Shown here one piece after another: positions 18,457 through 26,252 of a DNA stretch of 64,000 nt; within the stretch, counting starts at the first letter, position 1, and every line of letters starts with the position of its first letter. A program made the position numbers and the translations under genes. Source of the stretch: Alphaproteobacteria bacterium (GTDB lineage Bacteria > Pseudomonadota > Alphaproteobacteria > CAAGCB01 > CAG-977); assembly GCA_017616015.1 (NCBI GenBank), contig JAFZYY010000001.1:186001-250000 (forward strand). Reading direction: 5' to 3'. The notes under the pieces were generated by a model. That model did no database searches and was not told the DNA's origin. It was given only the letters and a program-made list of their open reading frames with translations.

Positions 18457-19392
18457 ATGCCCGTTTATATAACAAAAGACAATCCCGAAAAAGAACGGTT
18501 GGTCAGAAAAGCGTTTTCATTTTGGCGGCCTTCGATTGATGTGGAAAAAATCATCTTTTTGCCCGGCGGAAGCAATTCGATTGTCGTCAGGGCAGGGGAT
18601 TTTGTTTGTCGCTTTCCTCAAACTGAAACGGCTTTTATGGCAATGCGCCGGGAAGCGGTCGTAACAGAGATTTTAAAGCAAAATTTTCCGTTGTTTTCCG
18701 AAACGACGGAGGTTTCCGTCGTCGAACAAACCGAAGATGATTTTCCGGAATTTTCCTGTCATCGGTATATCCCGGGCAGAATAATCGATAACAGACGCGG
18801 GGAAACGGAATTTAATATGCCGTATAATCATTTGACGGCTCGGCAGAAAAAGAGACTGGCTGAAAGAACAGCCGCATTTTTAGCCGGACTTCATTCAATC
18901 CCGACAGAGCTTTTTCAAGATCTGCCGCCGCTTTCAAACGAACAAAATTGGGATTTTACGGGACGCGTCAATGTTCGATTAAGTCGGGAATTGTTATTAA
19001 AAGCGACAAACGGACGGGTGGATTTAAAAGAATTTGAAACAGAATGTTCTCAAAATGCCGTTTTTTGCCACAATGACTTAAGCGGCAGCAATTTATTGGT
19101 GGATTTGAACAAAAAAGACGTTTTGGCCGGCGTTATAGATTTTGGCGATGCCGGCGTTTTTCCTCAAACAAACGAATTTATTCCACTTTATAAGATAGGA
19201 CGGGATTTCGTCTGTCAAACGGTCGAAGAGTATAACAAAATTTCGCCAATTCCTGTGGATATGCGGGAAATTGATTATAAATTTTTATGCTTTATCGGAT
19301 TTTTTTTGGAACAGCAAAAAAAGCCGTCGTTTTTTACAACGGCGTTGATTCAAGATTTTGTTCAATCGCTTTCATACACGCATCTGATGTAA
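18457..19392 (+). CDS. Aminoglycoside phosphotransferase (APH)-family kinase
   Basis: The start at 18457 is preferred because the alternative at 18424 lies within the rpsI terminator. The 311-residue protein has the APH/choline-kinase fold. The N-lobe shows FLPGGSNSIVVRAGDFVCRFP. The catalytic loop is CHNDLSGSNLLVD (Asp catalytic, Asn metal-binding), and the DFG-like motif is VIDFGDAGVFP. Such enzymes phosphorylate small molecules (antibiotics, sugars, choline-like amines); the substrate is not predictable. It is not next to a mobile element, so acquired resistance is unlikely. Its 3' end overlaps the convergent secreted-protein gene by 31 bases. Confidence 0.82.
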   Translation: MPVYITKDNPEKERLVRKAFSFWRPSIDVEKIIFLPGGSNSIVVRAGDFVCRFPQTETAFMAMRREAVVTEILKQNFPLFSETTEVSVVEQTEDDFPEFSCHRYIPGRIIDNRRGETEFNMPYNHLTARQKKRLAERTAAFLAGLHSIPTELFQDLPPLSNEQNWDFTGRVNVRLSRELLLKATNGRVDLKEFETECSQNAVFCHNDLSGSNLLVDLNKKDVLAGVIDFGDAGVFPQTNEFIPLYKIGRDFVCQTVEEYNKISPIPVDMREIDYKFLCFIGFFLEQQKKPSFFTTALIQDFVQSLSYTHLM

Positions 19393-19844
19393 GCGCCGAA
19401 CCCGCTTTTAATCCAAAACGGTCTGTATTGTTCTTCGCCTTGTTCGCCGAATTTTTTTACGAATTTATCTGGTTCTACTTCTATGTGTTTTTTGGAACCG
19501 TTTCCAAAAATAATGCGGTAACCAAAATCTTGTCCGTCGGGTTTATGCGTAACTCTTTGCGACCAGTAAGGCCAGCCGCCGGGATCAAAACCATCGGTAA
19601 AACCGCCGATTTCATCTCTGTGTTTATACATTTCCCTCAATTCTTCAAGGGTGGGCAGGCGTTTTCCTACTTCTGCACACCATTTTTCAGCGGCGGCACC
19701 ATTTCCTTTGTTTTTGGGCGGAGGCAGATTTGCCCAATCGACGATTGCGCCGGTCCTCAAGGTATACGCGTTGCTTTCTGCCGCATTAAGCAGAGAAAGA
19801 AAAACGGAAACAGAAAAAATTAAAAATTTAATTTTACCGTTCAC
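19362..19844 (-). CDS. Secreted DUF1566 (Lcl C-terminal)-like small protein
   Basis: A GTG start at 19844 with AAAAGG upstream gives 160 residues. The N-terminus is a signal peptide (KIKFLIFSVSVFLSLLNAAESNA). The mature part has AEKWCAEVGKRLPTLEELREMY, then GGWPYWSQ and a terminal YIRCVYESD. This A..WC...G.RLPT..EL...Y...WS...C pattern is that of DUF1566/FGE-like lectin folds found in many bacterial surface proteins. Two cysteines could make a disulfide. The gene overlaps the 3' end of the upstream 634-residue gene by 11 bases, so the two are probably translated from one message; function unknown. Confidence 0.7.
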   Translation of the reverse strand: MNGKIKFLIFSVSVFLSLLNAAESNAYTLRTGAIVDWANLPPPKNKGNGAAAEKWCAEVGKRLPTLEELREMYKHRDEIGGFTDGFDPGGWPYWSQRVTHKPDGQDFGYRIIFGNGSKKHIEVEPDKFVKKFGEQGEEQYRPFWIKSGFGAYIRCVYESD

Positions 19845-21738
19845 GGGCTTTGCCTTTTAATGCCGCTTTCTGTTTTTCCGAGTTTTCCATGGTTGTTAAC
19901 AGAGCGCGATTCAACGATCCTTTTTGGTTGCCTTTTTTCGCCTGGTTCAGTTTTTCTTCATACGCTTTAGTTATTCCTTTATCGGATATTTGATCCACAA
20001 CCTGACGGACTTTGGCTTTTTCTTTGCCGTTCGGTGAGAAATCTTTTAAAGACATGACGCCTTTGGCGTTCCATTCTTTAACGCGTTTTTCTTCATCGGG
20101 AGTCAGTTCTTCCTTGTTTTTCAGTTTTGTAAACAGATGGAGAGCTTCTTCCATTTTTATAGCGTTGACAGCTTTACGGATTTCTTTCTGCTCTTTTTTA
20201 TGGTCAGCAGGATTAGAAGCCGGCGCTTTCGGGTCGCCTTCAGCTTCAAGGCTTTGCTGCAATGATTTAGGTTTAGGAGCGGCTTTCGGATCACCTTCAG
20301 CCTCAATACTGTGCTGCAATGATTTGGGTTTAGGATCAACAGACTTTCCGCCATTGTCATTGGTGGGATTTGAATTCTTTTTAGTTTCTTCCTCTAAAGC
20401 TTTTGTTGCTTCAAGCTTTTGTTCCGAAGTTAATTTTTTATCGTTTACAATTTTCCATAACGCGCCCAGATTAACGTGCTCTTCTTTCATACGCTGAGCC
20501 ATTTCGAGCTCTTTATCCGTAACCGTTTTTGTTCCGTGAAGTCTTGTTACGGCATTCAGGTATTGCATCAGCAATTTATCGTCAGGATCTTCGACGTAGT
20601 TTTTACGATTTCCTCTGCCTTCTTTTGTTAAATGGTCAATATCTTTTCCGGGTTTTATATCAAGAGATACGGGGGGCAGTTTGTTTTTATCTTTTGCTCG
20701 TTCGTTGATAAATCTTTTTTGAGAATCCATATCTTCTTTATGAGTCGCTTCAAGGGCTTCCTGTGCGTTTTTCGGGAATTTTTTGTAGCTTATGTTGTTC
20801 AGAAGAGCAGGTTTCTTTTTAAGATCCTCTAAAGAATGAATTCCCTTCTTTTCAGCCTCTTCAATTAATTTTTTTTCCTCTTCCGTAAGAGATTCGTTGT
20901 GTTCTGCCTTCCACAAAATTTTTGCTAAACAGTCCGCTTTGATACGATTCTGACGGGTATCTTGACCGACGAGGGTAAGATCTATTGTAGAACCGTCAGG
21001 GAGTTTGATGGAGATGGTTTCTTCTGTGGAACAGGATTTACCGCCGGGATAACGAGCCGTAACGGGCGAAACTTGTTTAATGCCCCGACTCTCATAGATA
21101 GGATCCTTAAAGCTTTCCTGTGCAGAGCGCAATAAAGTGTCAACAGGCTTGTAGCCGGTAGTCGCAAAGACAGGAGAAGTATTAAATAAGCTACCGGACG
21201 ATTTTAACGTGTCGGTTTTTGTGTTAGAGGAACTGCCTGATTTTTTGGCTTCGGCTTCTTGAGCTTTTGTGCCTTTATGCGAAGTCGAAATATTCGCTCT
21301 GGCCATGCTTTTTAATACGGCGTCTTTTAATTCGGGCGGGATTTCGCCTTCAACCGCGGCAAAGCCAAGCTCTTTAATTTTTTTCAAAAGTTCGGCGATT
21401 TTGGTACGAGCATAAGCGCGGCGGGATTCTTTTTGGAATTTTTCCAATCCTTTTTCTTCCGCGTTATCTTTAATGGAGCGTCCGTTGCGCAGATTGACCT
21501 GAACGGAAACTTTTCCGTTTTCGTCTTTGACAAACGAAACAGAGGTGATTTTTCTGTTGGCGCGCACTCTTATTCCGCCGTTTTCCTGACGCTTCGCCAA
21601 AGCCTCCCAACGCCGTCTGATTTTACTCGCGACCTGCTTGGACACTTTTATTTCTTTTGCTTTTTCTTTAGAAACGCCTTTTTTTTCAGAAACATCTTTT
21701 GTGTCTTGAGCTGTTTTTTGCTGCGCCGTTTTTTCCAT
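19834..21738 (-). CDS. Large unknown repeat-bearing hydrophilic protein, 634 residues
   Basis: I do not recognise this protein. It has no signal peptide or membrane segment and is highly charged. A Lys-rich N-terminus leads into a compact region (VASKIRRRWEALAKRQENGG, then ITSVSFVKDENGKVSVQVNLRNGR). A Ser/Thr-rich linker and a region with two cysteines (GGKSCSTEE; KADCLAKILW) follow. A helical motif occurs twice with diverged sequence: ESLTEEEKKLIEEAEKKGIH and EELTPDEEKRVKEWNAKGVM, each followed by SL-D. A 19-residue tandem repeat (KPKSLQxS-EAEGDPKA) lies between the copies. GGAAGGAG precedes the ATG. It heads a two-gene unit with the secreted DUF1566-like protein. An effector or structural role is possible but unsupported. 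Confidence 0.65.
   Translation of the reverse strand: MEKTAQQKTAQDTKDVSEKKGVSKEKAKEIKVSKQVASKIRRRWEALAKRQENGGIRVRANRKITSVSFVKDENGKVSVQVNLRNGRSIKDNAEEKGLEKFQKESRRAYARTKIAELLKKIKELGFAAVEGEIPPELKDAVLKSMARANISTSHKGTKAQEAEAKKSGSSSNTKTDTLKSSGSLFNTSPVFATTGYKPVDTLLRSAQESFKDPIYESRGIKQVSPVTARYPGGKSCSTEETISIKLPDGSTIDLTLVGQDTRQNRIKADCLAKILWKAEHNESLTEEEKKLIEEAEKKGIHSLEDLKKKPALLNNISYKKFPKNAQEALEATHKEDMDSQKRFINERAKDKNKLPPVSLDIKPGKDIDHLTKEGRGNRKNYVEDPDDKLLMQYLNAVTRLHGTKTVTDKELEMAQRMKEEHVNLGALWKIVNDKKLTSEQKLEATKALEEETKKNSNPTNDNGGKSVDPKPKSLQHSIEAEGDPKAAPKPKSLQQSLEAEGDPKAPASNPADHKKEQKEIRKAVNAIKMEEALHLFTKLKNKEELTPDEEKRVKEWNAKGVMSLKDFSPNGKEKAKVRQVVDQISDKGITKAYEEKLNQAKKGNQKGSLNRALLTTMENSEKQKAALKGKARER
20225..20338. 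repeat. 57-bp tandem repeat (two units) inside the 634-residue gene
   Basis: Units 20225-20281 and 20282-20338 are about 85% identical and keep frame (19 codons). They encode KPKSLQ-S-EAEGDPKA-type repeats in a disordered linker. Confidence 0.8.
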
Positions 21739-21778
21739 TGGAATGCTCCTTCCAAATCAAAATTACTAATTATATAGA

Positions 21779-21829
21779 GTCATACCATACTTTAAAAAGG
21801 CCTGTCAAGAAATAGTCGAAAATTTTCGA
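21779..21829 (-). promoter_or_regulatory. Candidate promoter with an adjacent 14-bp palindrome
   Basis: On the minus strand TTGACA (21803-21808) and TATGAC (21779-21784) are 18 bases apart, ahead of the 634-residue gene. Immediately upstream lies the perfect palindrome TCGAAAATTTTCGA (21816-21829), a possible operator. The promoter match is fair; the operator idea is inference. Confidence 0.45.
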
Positions 21830-21860
21830 AAAATTTGACAAAAAAAATAAAAAGGCTGTT

Positions 21861-22220
21861 TTATCGAACGGCTATTCCTTCTGTTTGAGCGGCGATTATT
21901 CCGCCGCGTATGACGACAACGTTTTTGAAGCCGGCTTGTTTAAACTTTTCCGCTGCGGTTTTTGCCCTTTTTCCCGAACGGCATAAAATGTACAGAGGCT
22001 TTGTTCCGTCCAGTTTGTGTTCGCGAATAAATTGCGCCGCGTCCAGCTGATTTAAAGGAACCAGCCAATGTTCCTGCGCCAAAGAGGCCGCGTCATGTTC
22101 GGCGGCGGTGCGGACGTCAAGAATTAAATCGCCCTGTTTTAATTCGGCGGGAGAAATTTCCCCGGCTGTTTTGTCAGAACAGGCGGTTAATAATAAAAGG
22201 AAAAGAAAAATTTTTATCAT
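21861..22220 (-). CDS. Rhodanese-domain lipoprotein
   Basis: The 119-residue protein has a short hydrophobic signal ending in the lipobox LTAC (Cys14), so it should be a lipid-anchored periplasmic or outer-membrane protein. A single rhodanese domain follows: GDLILDVRTAAEHDAASLA, then YILCRSGKRAKTAAEKF with the active-site Cys80 in a CRSGKR loop, and a closing VVIRGGIIAA. Single-domain rhodaneses bind sulfane sulfur or act as thiol carriers; the partner is unknown. It lies downstream of rpsU on the same strand, with a terminator in between. Confidence 0.85.
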   Translation of the reverse strand: MIKIFLFLLLLTACSDKTAGEISPAELKQGDLILDVRTAAEHDAASLAQEHWLVPLNQLDAAQFIREHKLDGTKPLYILCRSGKRAKTAAEKFKQAGFKNVVVIRGGIIAAQTEGIAVR

Positions 22221-22241
22221 GATTTAATCCGTGCGGAAAAA

Positions 22242-22272
22242 TAAAAAAAGCGGAAGATCTTAAGTCTTCCGC
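22242..22272 (-). terminator. Intrinsic terminator of rpsU
   Basis: GCGGAAGA (22250-22257) and TCTTCCGC (22265-22272) make a perfect 8-bp stem around a 7-base loop. On the minus strand it is followed by TTTTTTTA (plus 22242-22249), 15 bases past the rpsU stop. Confidence 0.88.
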
Positions 22273-22286
22273 TCCTTGTCAGTGGG

Positions 22287-22493
22287 CTAAAAGCCATCGC
22301 GTTCCAGGCGCTTGCGTTCCAGCTTGCGGGCACGGCGGATAGCTTCCGCTTTTTCACGAGCCTTTTTTTCAGAGGGCTTTTCGAAATTGCGGCGCAACTT
22401 CATTTCGCGAAAAACGCCTTCGCGCTGCATTTTCTTTTTTAAAGCCTTCAAGGCCTGATCAACATTGTTGTCGCGTACAATAACCTGTACCAT
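22287..22493 (-). CDS. rpsU: 30S ribosomal protein S21
   Basis: The 68-residue basic protein matches bS21: [20 protein letters not shown], then [21 protein letters not shown] and an Arg/Lys-rich tail. S21 helps 30S subunits engage the Shine-Dalgarno helix. AAAGGATG precedes the ATG at 22493. It is a single-gene unit with its own promoter and terminator. Confidence 0.97.
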   Translation of the reverse strand: MVQVIVRDNNVDQALKALKKKMQREGVFREMKLRRNFEKPSEKKAREKAEAIRRARKLERKRLERDGF

Positions 22494-22516
22494 AAAATCA
22501 CATCCTTTAAAGTTAA

Positions 22517-22545
22517 ATTAGAACAACATAGTCTGACAAGGTCAA
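22517..22545 (-). promoter_or_regulatory. Candidate rpsU promoter
   Basis: Minus-strand TTGACC (22540-22545) and TCTAAT (22517-22522) are separated by 17 bases, giving a leader of about 20 bases before the rpsU start. Confidence 0.55.
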
Positions 22546-22778
22546 GATACAGAAAATCAAATGAAAACTCAAGAACAAAAAACGTTTTCCGGCAATGGAA
22601 AGGTAAAAAAAATCCCCGATTCGATGAAAAAGCAGAAAAATAAAAAAAATTCGTCTAAAAATCTTTTTCGGAACAGAGAATTTTTAATAAAAGGTTTATT
22701 TTTAAGTGTTTGAAAAATATATATTTTTTTATCTACCCCGAAAAAGGGAAAAGAAATGAAGATTTTTTGAAAAAAATG

Positions 22779-22807
22779 TTGCGGGAAAACGTTTTTTTTT
22801 CTATATT
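22779..22807 (+). promoter_or_regulatory. Candidate promoter of the first metallopeptidase-like gene pair
   Basis: TTGCGG (22779-22784) and TATATT (22802-22807), 17 bases apart. The leader then carries AAGAGG eight bases before the ATG at 22841. Confidence 0.6.
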
Positions 22808-22840
22808 ACTTCTGTCTTCATCTGAGAAGAGGTTTCACAA

Positions 22841-23911
22841 ATGATAAAAGATGTTTATGATAAACAGCCCGTGGCCGGACAATATGACGAAACAATTAAG
22901 CCGGTCGTTGATATCGATTTAACGGAATGCAAAAAGGAAGATCGCCCGCGCCTGATCGCGTTGGTCAATCGTTTGGCCAAATCGCCCAGCGGTTTGGAAA
23001 CATTGCAAATCGCCGCTGAAAACGGTTTTAAATTCAGCTTCTTCGAACCGGGTGTTCGTTGTTGCGGCGCTTGTGACGAAGCGGGACATTGGGTGCGTTT
23101 AAACCCGAATGAAACAGATGATAAGCTGGTTGGAACTTTGGCGCATGAATGCCGTCACGCCGGTCAGTTTGTTCGCGGCGCTCACGAAGCGTTCGGCGTT
23201 ATGGACGTCCGTTCGGAATTGATCGCTTTCCGCGCTATGGAAGCCGACGCGCAGACCTATGCCGTGACTTCCTGTAAGGAATTGGCGCTGCAGGGCGATG
23301 CGGGACCGTATGAAACGTTTAAAAAGCGTTATCCCGAAATCGAAAAGGCTTTTGATACGGCTTACAAAGCGGCCGGGAACAAAATTACGCACGAAGTGAT
23401 GACGGAAACCTTTGAAGGCTGGTACGATCAGTTGGGAACCAAAACGGTTTATGAAGAAGCTTATCAGATTGAACCGATGCTTAAAGAAATTTATGACATC
23501 AAGCAGGGCAAGGAACCCAAGCTGTTCTACGACAAGCAAACCATGTCGGGTGAAGAAGCGATCGCTTTGGCCGGTTGGACAAAAGACGGCAACTACTACA
23601 CCAAAGATCCGAAGCGGTTGGAAGGCGGCAAATTCCTGAATGTGGCGGAAGCTTCTATGCAGGATATGAAAGAGTTCTTTGAAATGCGCAAGGAATTGAC
23701 CGGTATGGAACCGGATCCTTCTCTGGCGTCCATTCCGACTCGTCCGGATACAAGAGAACGCAACCGTCCCAAAATGGGCGAAAAGCCTATGGCCGGCATG
23801 TTCGAAGCCAAAGATCGTATTTTGGCAAATAAACAGCAATACGCAGCCGAAAAGAAAACTGTAAAACAAGCGGCTTTGGCAAAGGCCGCCGCAATGAAAA
23901 ATGGCAGATAA
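22841..23911 (+). CDS. HExxH metallopeptidase-like protein, paralogue 1 of 3 (DUF6782-like)
   Basis: The 356-residue protein has no signal peptide. After KPVVDIDLTEC and RPRLIALVNRLAKSPSGLETL comes the zincin motif HECRH (residues 102-106) in LAHECRHAGQF. The FRAMEADAQTYAV segment then places Glu134 as a likely third zinc ligand, a gluzincin layout. The conserved EAFGVMD and GWYDQ segments and a Lys/Arg-rich C-terminus are shared with the two following genes. I associate the family with DUF6782 (putative metallopeptidase) but cannot confirm it. Two extra cysteines (CCGAC, 74-78) precede the motif. The second copy starts 11 bases after its stop, so they are cotranscribed. Confidence 0.75.
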   Translation: MIKDVYDKQPVAGQYDETIKPVVDIDLTECKKEDRPRLIALVNRLAKSPSGLETLQIAAENGFKFSFFEPGVRCCGACDEAGHWVRLNPNETDDKLVGTLAHECRHAGQFVRGAHEAFGVMDVRSELIAFRAMEADAQTYAVTSCKELALQGDAGPYETFKKRYPEIEKAFDTAYKAAGNKITHEVMTETFEGWYDQLGTKTVYEEAYQIEPMLKEIYDIKQGKEPKLFYDKQTMSGEEAIALAGWTKDGNYYTKDPKRLEGGKFLNVAEASMQDMKEFFEMRKELTGMEPDPSLASIPTRPDTRERNRPKMGEKPMAGMFEAKDRILANKQQYAAEKKTVKQAALAKAAAMKNGR

Positions 23912-23922
23912 GGACTAAAATA

Positions 23923-24987
23923 ATGGAAATAATGAAAAACGCGACTCCTAAAGGTGTTTTTGACGCCGCTCCGGTAACTCAGCAACAGTATGATCCGAAG
24001 GCTGAGCTTGCCGTCGACGTTGATATATCGCTGTGTACGGAAGAAGAACGCCCCCGCATGATCTCTATCGTTAACCGGCTGGCTAAATCCGAAGCCGGGC
24101 GCGAAACGTTGGAAATTGCCGCGAAGGCAGGATATAAATTCGGCTTTTTGGACGCTTCGACGAACTGTTTCGGTTGCTGCTTCGGCGGCATCAAATGCAT
24201 CGGTTTGGGGCCCATGGCTTCCGATGACAAGCTGGTCAGCACGCTGTGCCATGAATCCCGTCACGCGGGGCAGGGCGTCCGTATGGAACTTATTCCCGAC
24301 CGCGATCAGCTGAACGTCGCTTCTATTATCCGCGCTTCCCGCGCGAAAGAAGCTGATGCGCAGGCTTATGCGTTGAAAGCGTGCAAGGAATTGGAAATGC
24401 AGGGCGACGCCGGTCCTTTGGCTACATTCGCGAAGTTCTATCCGCCTATTTATGCCGCTTATGAAAAAGCTTTGGCCGAACAGAACGGCGTGATGAACGA
24501 CAAAGTCGTCGCCGGCGTGTTCAAAGGCTGGTACGATCAGACAGGCACTAAACAAAGCTATGAAGAAGGCTATATCATTGAACCGATGCATGACGCTATC
24601 GAACAGTTCAATAAAGGCACGACGGAAGATACGTATACTTTTGAACATAACGTGTCGTCTTCTCAGGTCGTTCAAGCCATCGGCTGGACCAAGAACGGCA
24701 ATTATCTGGCGGACGAAGATCCGAAATTCTTAGATGGAGAGCACTATCTCAGCATCGGAGAACGGACAAAGAAAGACGCGCAGGACTTTTTTGATATTCG
24801 TGAAGAAAAAACGGGGATTAAAAAAGATAAAACCGTCGCGAAAATGCCGACGCATAAAGACGCTTATGCCCGCCGTCTGCCGGAAATGGGCAAGCCGCGC
24901 GAAAATACCGAAGAAACGATGTCTATGGGACAAACGATTGAAAAATGGAATACTATTTTGGGGAAGAAGCTTTACGAAGGCCGTTAA
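23923..24987 (+). CDS. HExxH metallopeptidase-like protein, paralogue 2 of 3
   Basis: The 354-residue paralogue of the preceding gene has LAVDVDISLC and RPRMISIVNRLAKSEAGRETLEIAA. The zincin motif is HESRH (residues 110-114) and the RAKEADAQAYAL segment puts Glu143 as candidate third ligand. A cysteine-rich stretch (CFGCCFGGIKC) precedes the motif, in the same place as CCGAC in copy 1. The C-terminal third is diverged and Lys-rich. AAGGAC lies upstream of the chosen ATG; a second in-frame ATG at 23932 is possible. A strong terminator follows, closing the two-gene unit. Confidence 0.75.
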   Translation: MEIMKNATPKGVFDAAPVTQQQYDPKAELAVDVDISLCTEEERPRMISIVNRLAKSEAGRETLEIAAKAGYKFGFLDASTNCFGCCFGGIKCIGLGPMASDDKLVSTLCHESRHAGQGVRMELIPDRDQLNVASIIRASRAKEADAQAYALKACKELEMQGDAGPLATFAKFYPPIYAAYEKALAEQNGVMNDKVVAGVFKGWYDQTGTKQSYEEGYIIEPMHDAIEQFNKGTTEDTYTFEHNVSSSQVVQAIGWTKNGNYLADEDPKFLDGEHYLSIGERTKKDAQDFFDIREEKTGIKKDKTVAKMPTHKDAYARRLPEMGKPRENTEETMSMGQTIEKWNTILGKKLYEGR

Positions 24988-25004
24988 TCCCTAATCTGTC
25001 CGAT

Positions 25005-25038
25005 AAAAAGACTCCGCAATTTTGCGGAGTCTTTTTTT
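25005..25038 (+). terminator. Intrinsic terminator after metallopeptidase paralogue 2
   Basis: AAAAAGACTCCGC (25005-25017) pairs with GCGGAGTCTTTTTTT (25024-25038), continuing into the T tract. It separates the first two paralogues from the third. Confidence 0.9.
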
Positions 25039-25061
25039 GCGGAGAAAATAGACGAAAATAT

Positions 25062-25090
25062 TTGACAAAATGATGCGTTTTTTCTAAGAT
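25062..25090 (+). promoter_or_regulatory. Candidate promoter of metallopeptidase paralogue 3
   Basis: TTGACA (25062-25067) and TAAGAT (25085-25090) with a 17-base spacer; AAGGAG stands before the ATG at 25120. Confidence 0.7.
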
Positions 25091-25119
25091 ATTTCCAGTC
25101 ATGTTTAAAGGAGAATCCT

Positions 25120-26148
25120 ATGAAGGCAGCAGATTATCATAAAGCCAGGCAAAGAGCCGAAATGTCCTATCCCGATGAAAAACCTGTCGTCGATATTGAT
25201 TTAAGTCAGTGTCCGGTAAAAGATCGTCCGCGTATGATCGCATTGGTTAATCGTTTGGCAAAAAGCCCGGCGGGATTGGAAATGTTAACGTTTGCGGCCG
25301 AAAACGGATATCATTTCAACTTTATGACCGGAAGCAGTACAGCCAACGGCGTTATGAGCGAATGCGGAAAAAGGATATCTTTAAATCCGCACAGATCCGA
25401 CGCCAAGCTGGTCAGCACTTTATGTCATGAATGCCGGCATGCGTTTCAACATGCGCATTCTTCCGTTTTGGACGAAGAACATAATTTAGACGTTCAATCT
25501 AATATATTATACAAACGCGCTATGGAAGCCGATGCTCAGGCCTATGCCATCAGAGCCAGTAAAGAATTGGCTTTGCAGGGCGATCTTGAACCGTATTATG
25601 CCTTTAAAAAGCATTATCCCGAAATTGAAAAGGCTTTTGATCAGGCGTATCAGGCCGCCGACAATGAAATTACAAATGAAGTCATGACAAAAACTTTCGA
25701 GTCTTGGTACGACCAGGATTGTATGAAAGCAGTATATGAGAATACTTATATACTAAAGCCGATGTTAAATGATCTGACATGGATTCAGAAAGGAGTTCCC
25801 GGAAAGGAATTCAACCGCGCCGTATCGGCTCAACAGACTATTCAGGAAATTACTCAAACAAAAGACGGCAATTATTTTACGGACGATCCTGAAATTTTGA
25901 ACACCAGCAAGTATAAAGCTGTTACCGAAAAAACAGCGGAACAAATAGAAAAATACGTTCAGTATCGTAAGGAAATGACCGGCGATGATGTGTCCGCAAT
26001 TTTGAAAGGCATTCAAAAACGTCCGAATGTTCCTGCGGCTGAAGCCGTCGAGATGAAAAAGCCTGAACCTGAGCCGAAGAAAAGCGAAGACAAACAGTCG
26101 GCTCGTCAAGCGATGGTTATGAACAGACTTAAAAACAGGAGCCGATAA
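25120..26148 (+). CDS. HExxH metallopeptidase-like protein, paralogue 3 of 3
   Basis: The 342-residue third copy is transcribed from its own promoter. It has KPVVDIDLSQC, RPRMIALVNRLAKSPAGLEML, the zincin motif HECRH (residues 103-107) in LCHECRHAFQH, and YKRAMEADAQAYAI with Glu136 as candidate third ligand. The Cys-rich patch before the motif is reduced to a single CG, so the other copies' cysteines are probably not needed for zinc. It is closest to copy 1 in the segment KKHYPEIEKAFDQAYQAA. No secretion signal is visible, so a cytoplasmic protease, or an effector exported without a signal peptide, are the two readings. Confidence 0.75.
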   Translation: MKAADYHKARQRAEMSYPDEKPVVDIDLSQCPVKDRPRMIALVNRLAKSPAGLEMLTFAAENGYHFNFMTGSSTANGVMSECGKRISLNPHRSDAKLVSTLCHECRHAFQHAHSSVLDEEHNLDVQSNILYKRAMEADAQAYAIRASKELALQGDLEPYYAFKKHYPEIEKAFDQAYQAADNEITNEVMTKTFESWYDQDCMKAVYENTYILKPMLNDLTWIQKGVPGKEFNRAVSAQQTIQEITQTKDGNYFTDDPEILNTSKYKAVTEKTAEQIEKYVQYRKEMTGDDVSAILKGIQKRPNVPAAEAVEMKKPEPEPKKSEDKQSARQAMVMNRLKNRSR

Positions 26149-26252
26149 TCCGGCAACGACTGAAAAGTCGCTTGAAATTTCAAACGAACGCTGAAGAACT
26201 CGGGCGGTGTCGGTCTGTGTCTACATATAAAGATTTCAGACGTCAGAAAGAT

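Larger units (their letters stand above)
22494..22840. other. 347-bp AT-rich gap between divergent rpsU and the metallopeptidase trio
   Basis: It holds the rpsU promoter, the forward promoter at 22779-22807 and long A/T tracts. A 50-codon Lys-rich open frame at 22561-22713 lacks a ribosome site and is not called. No RNA gene is recognisable. Confidence 0.6.

Noticed and set aside
22561-22713. 50-codon Lys-rich open frame between rpsU and the metallopeptidase trio
   Set aside because: No ribosome site or conserved feature; expected in AT-rich DNA.
23099-24675. Long minus-strand frames (256 and 359 codons) across the metallopeptidase genes
   Set aside because: They are antisense shadows of paralogues 1 and 2, lack ribosome sites and family motifs, and copy no known protein. 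Antisense frames of this length recur over strong genes here because of codon composition.
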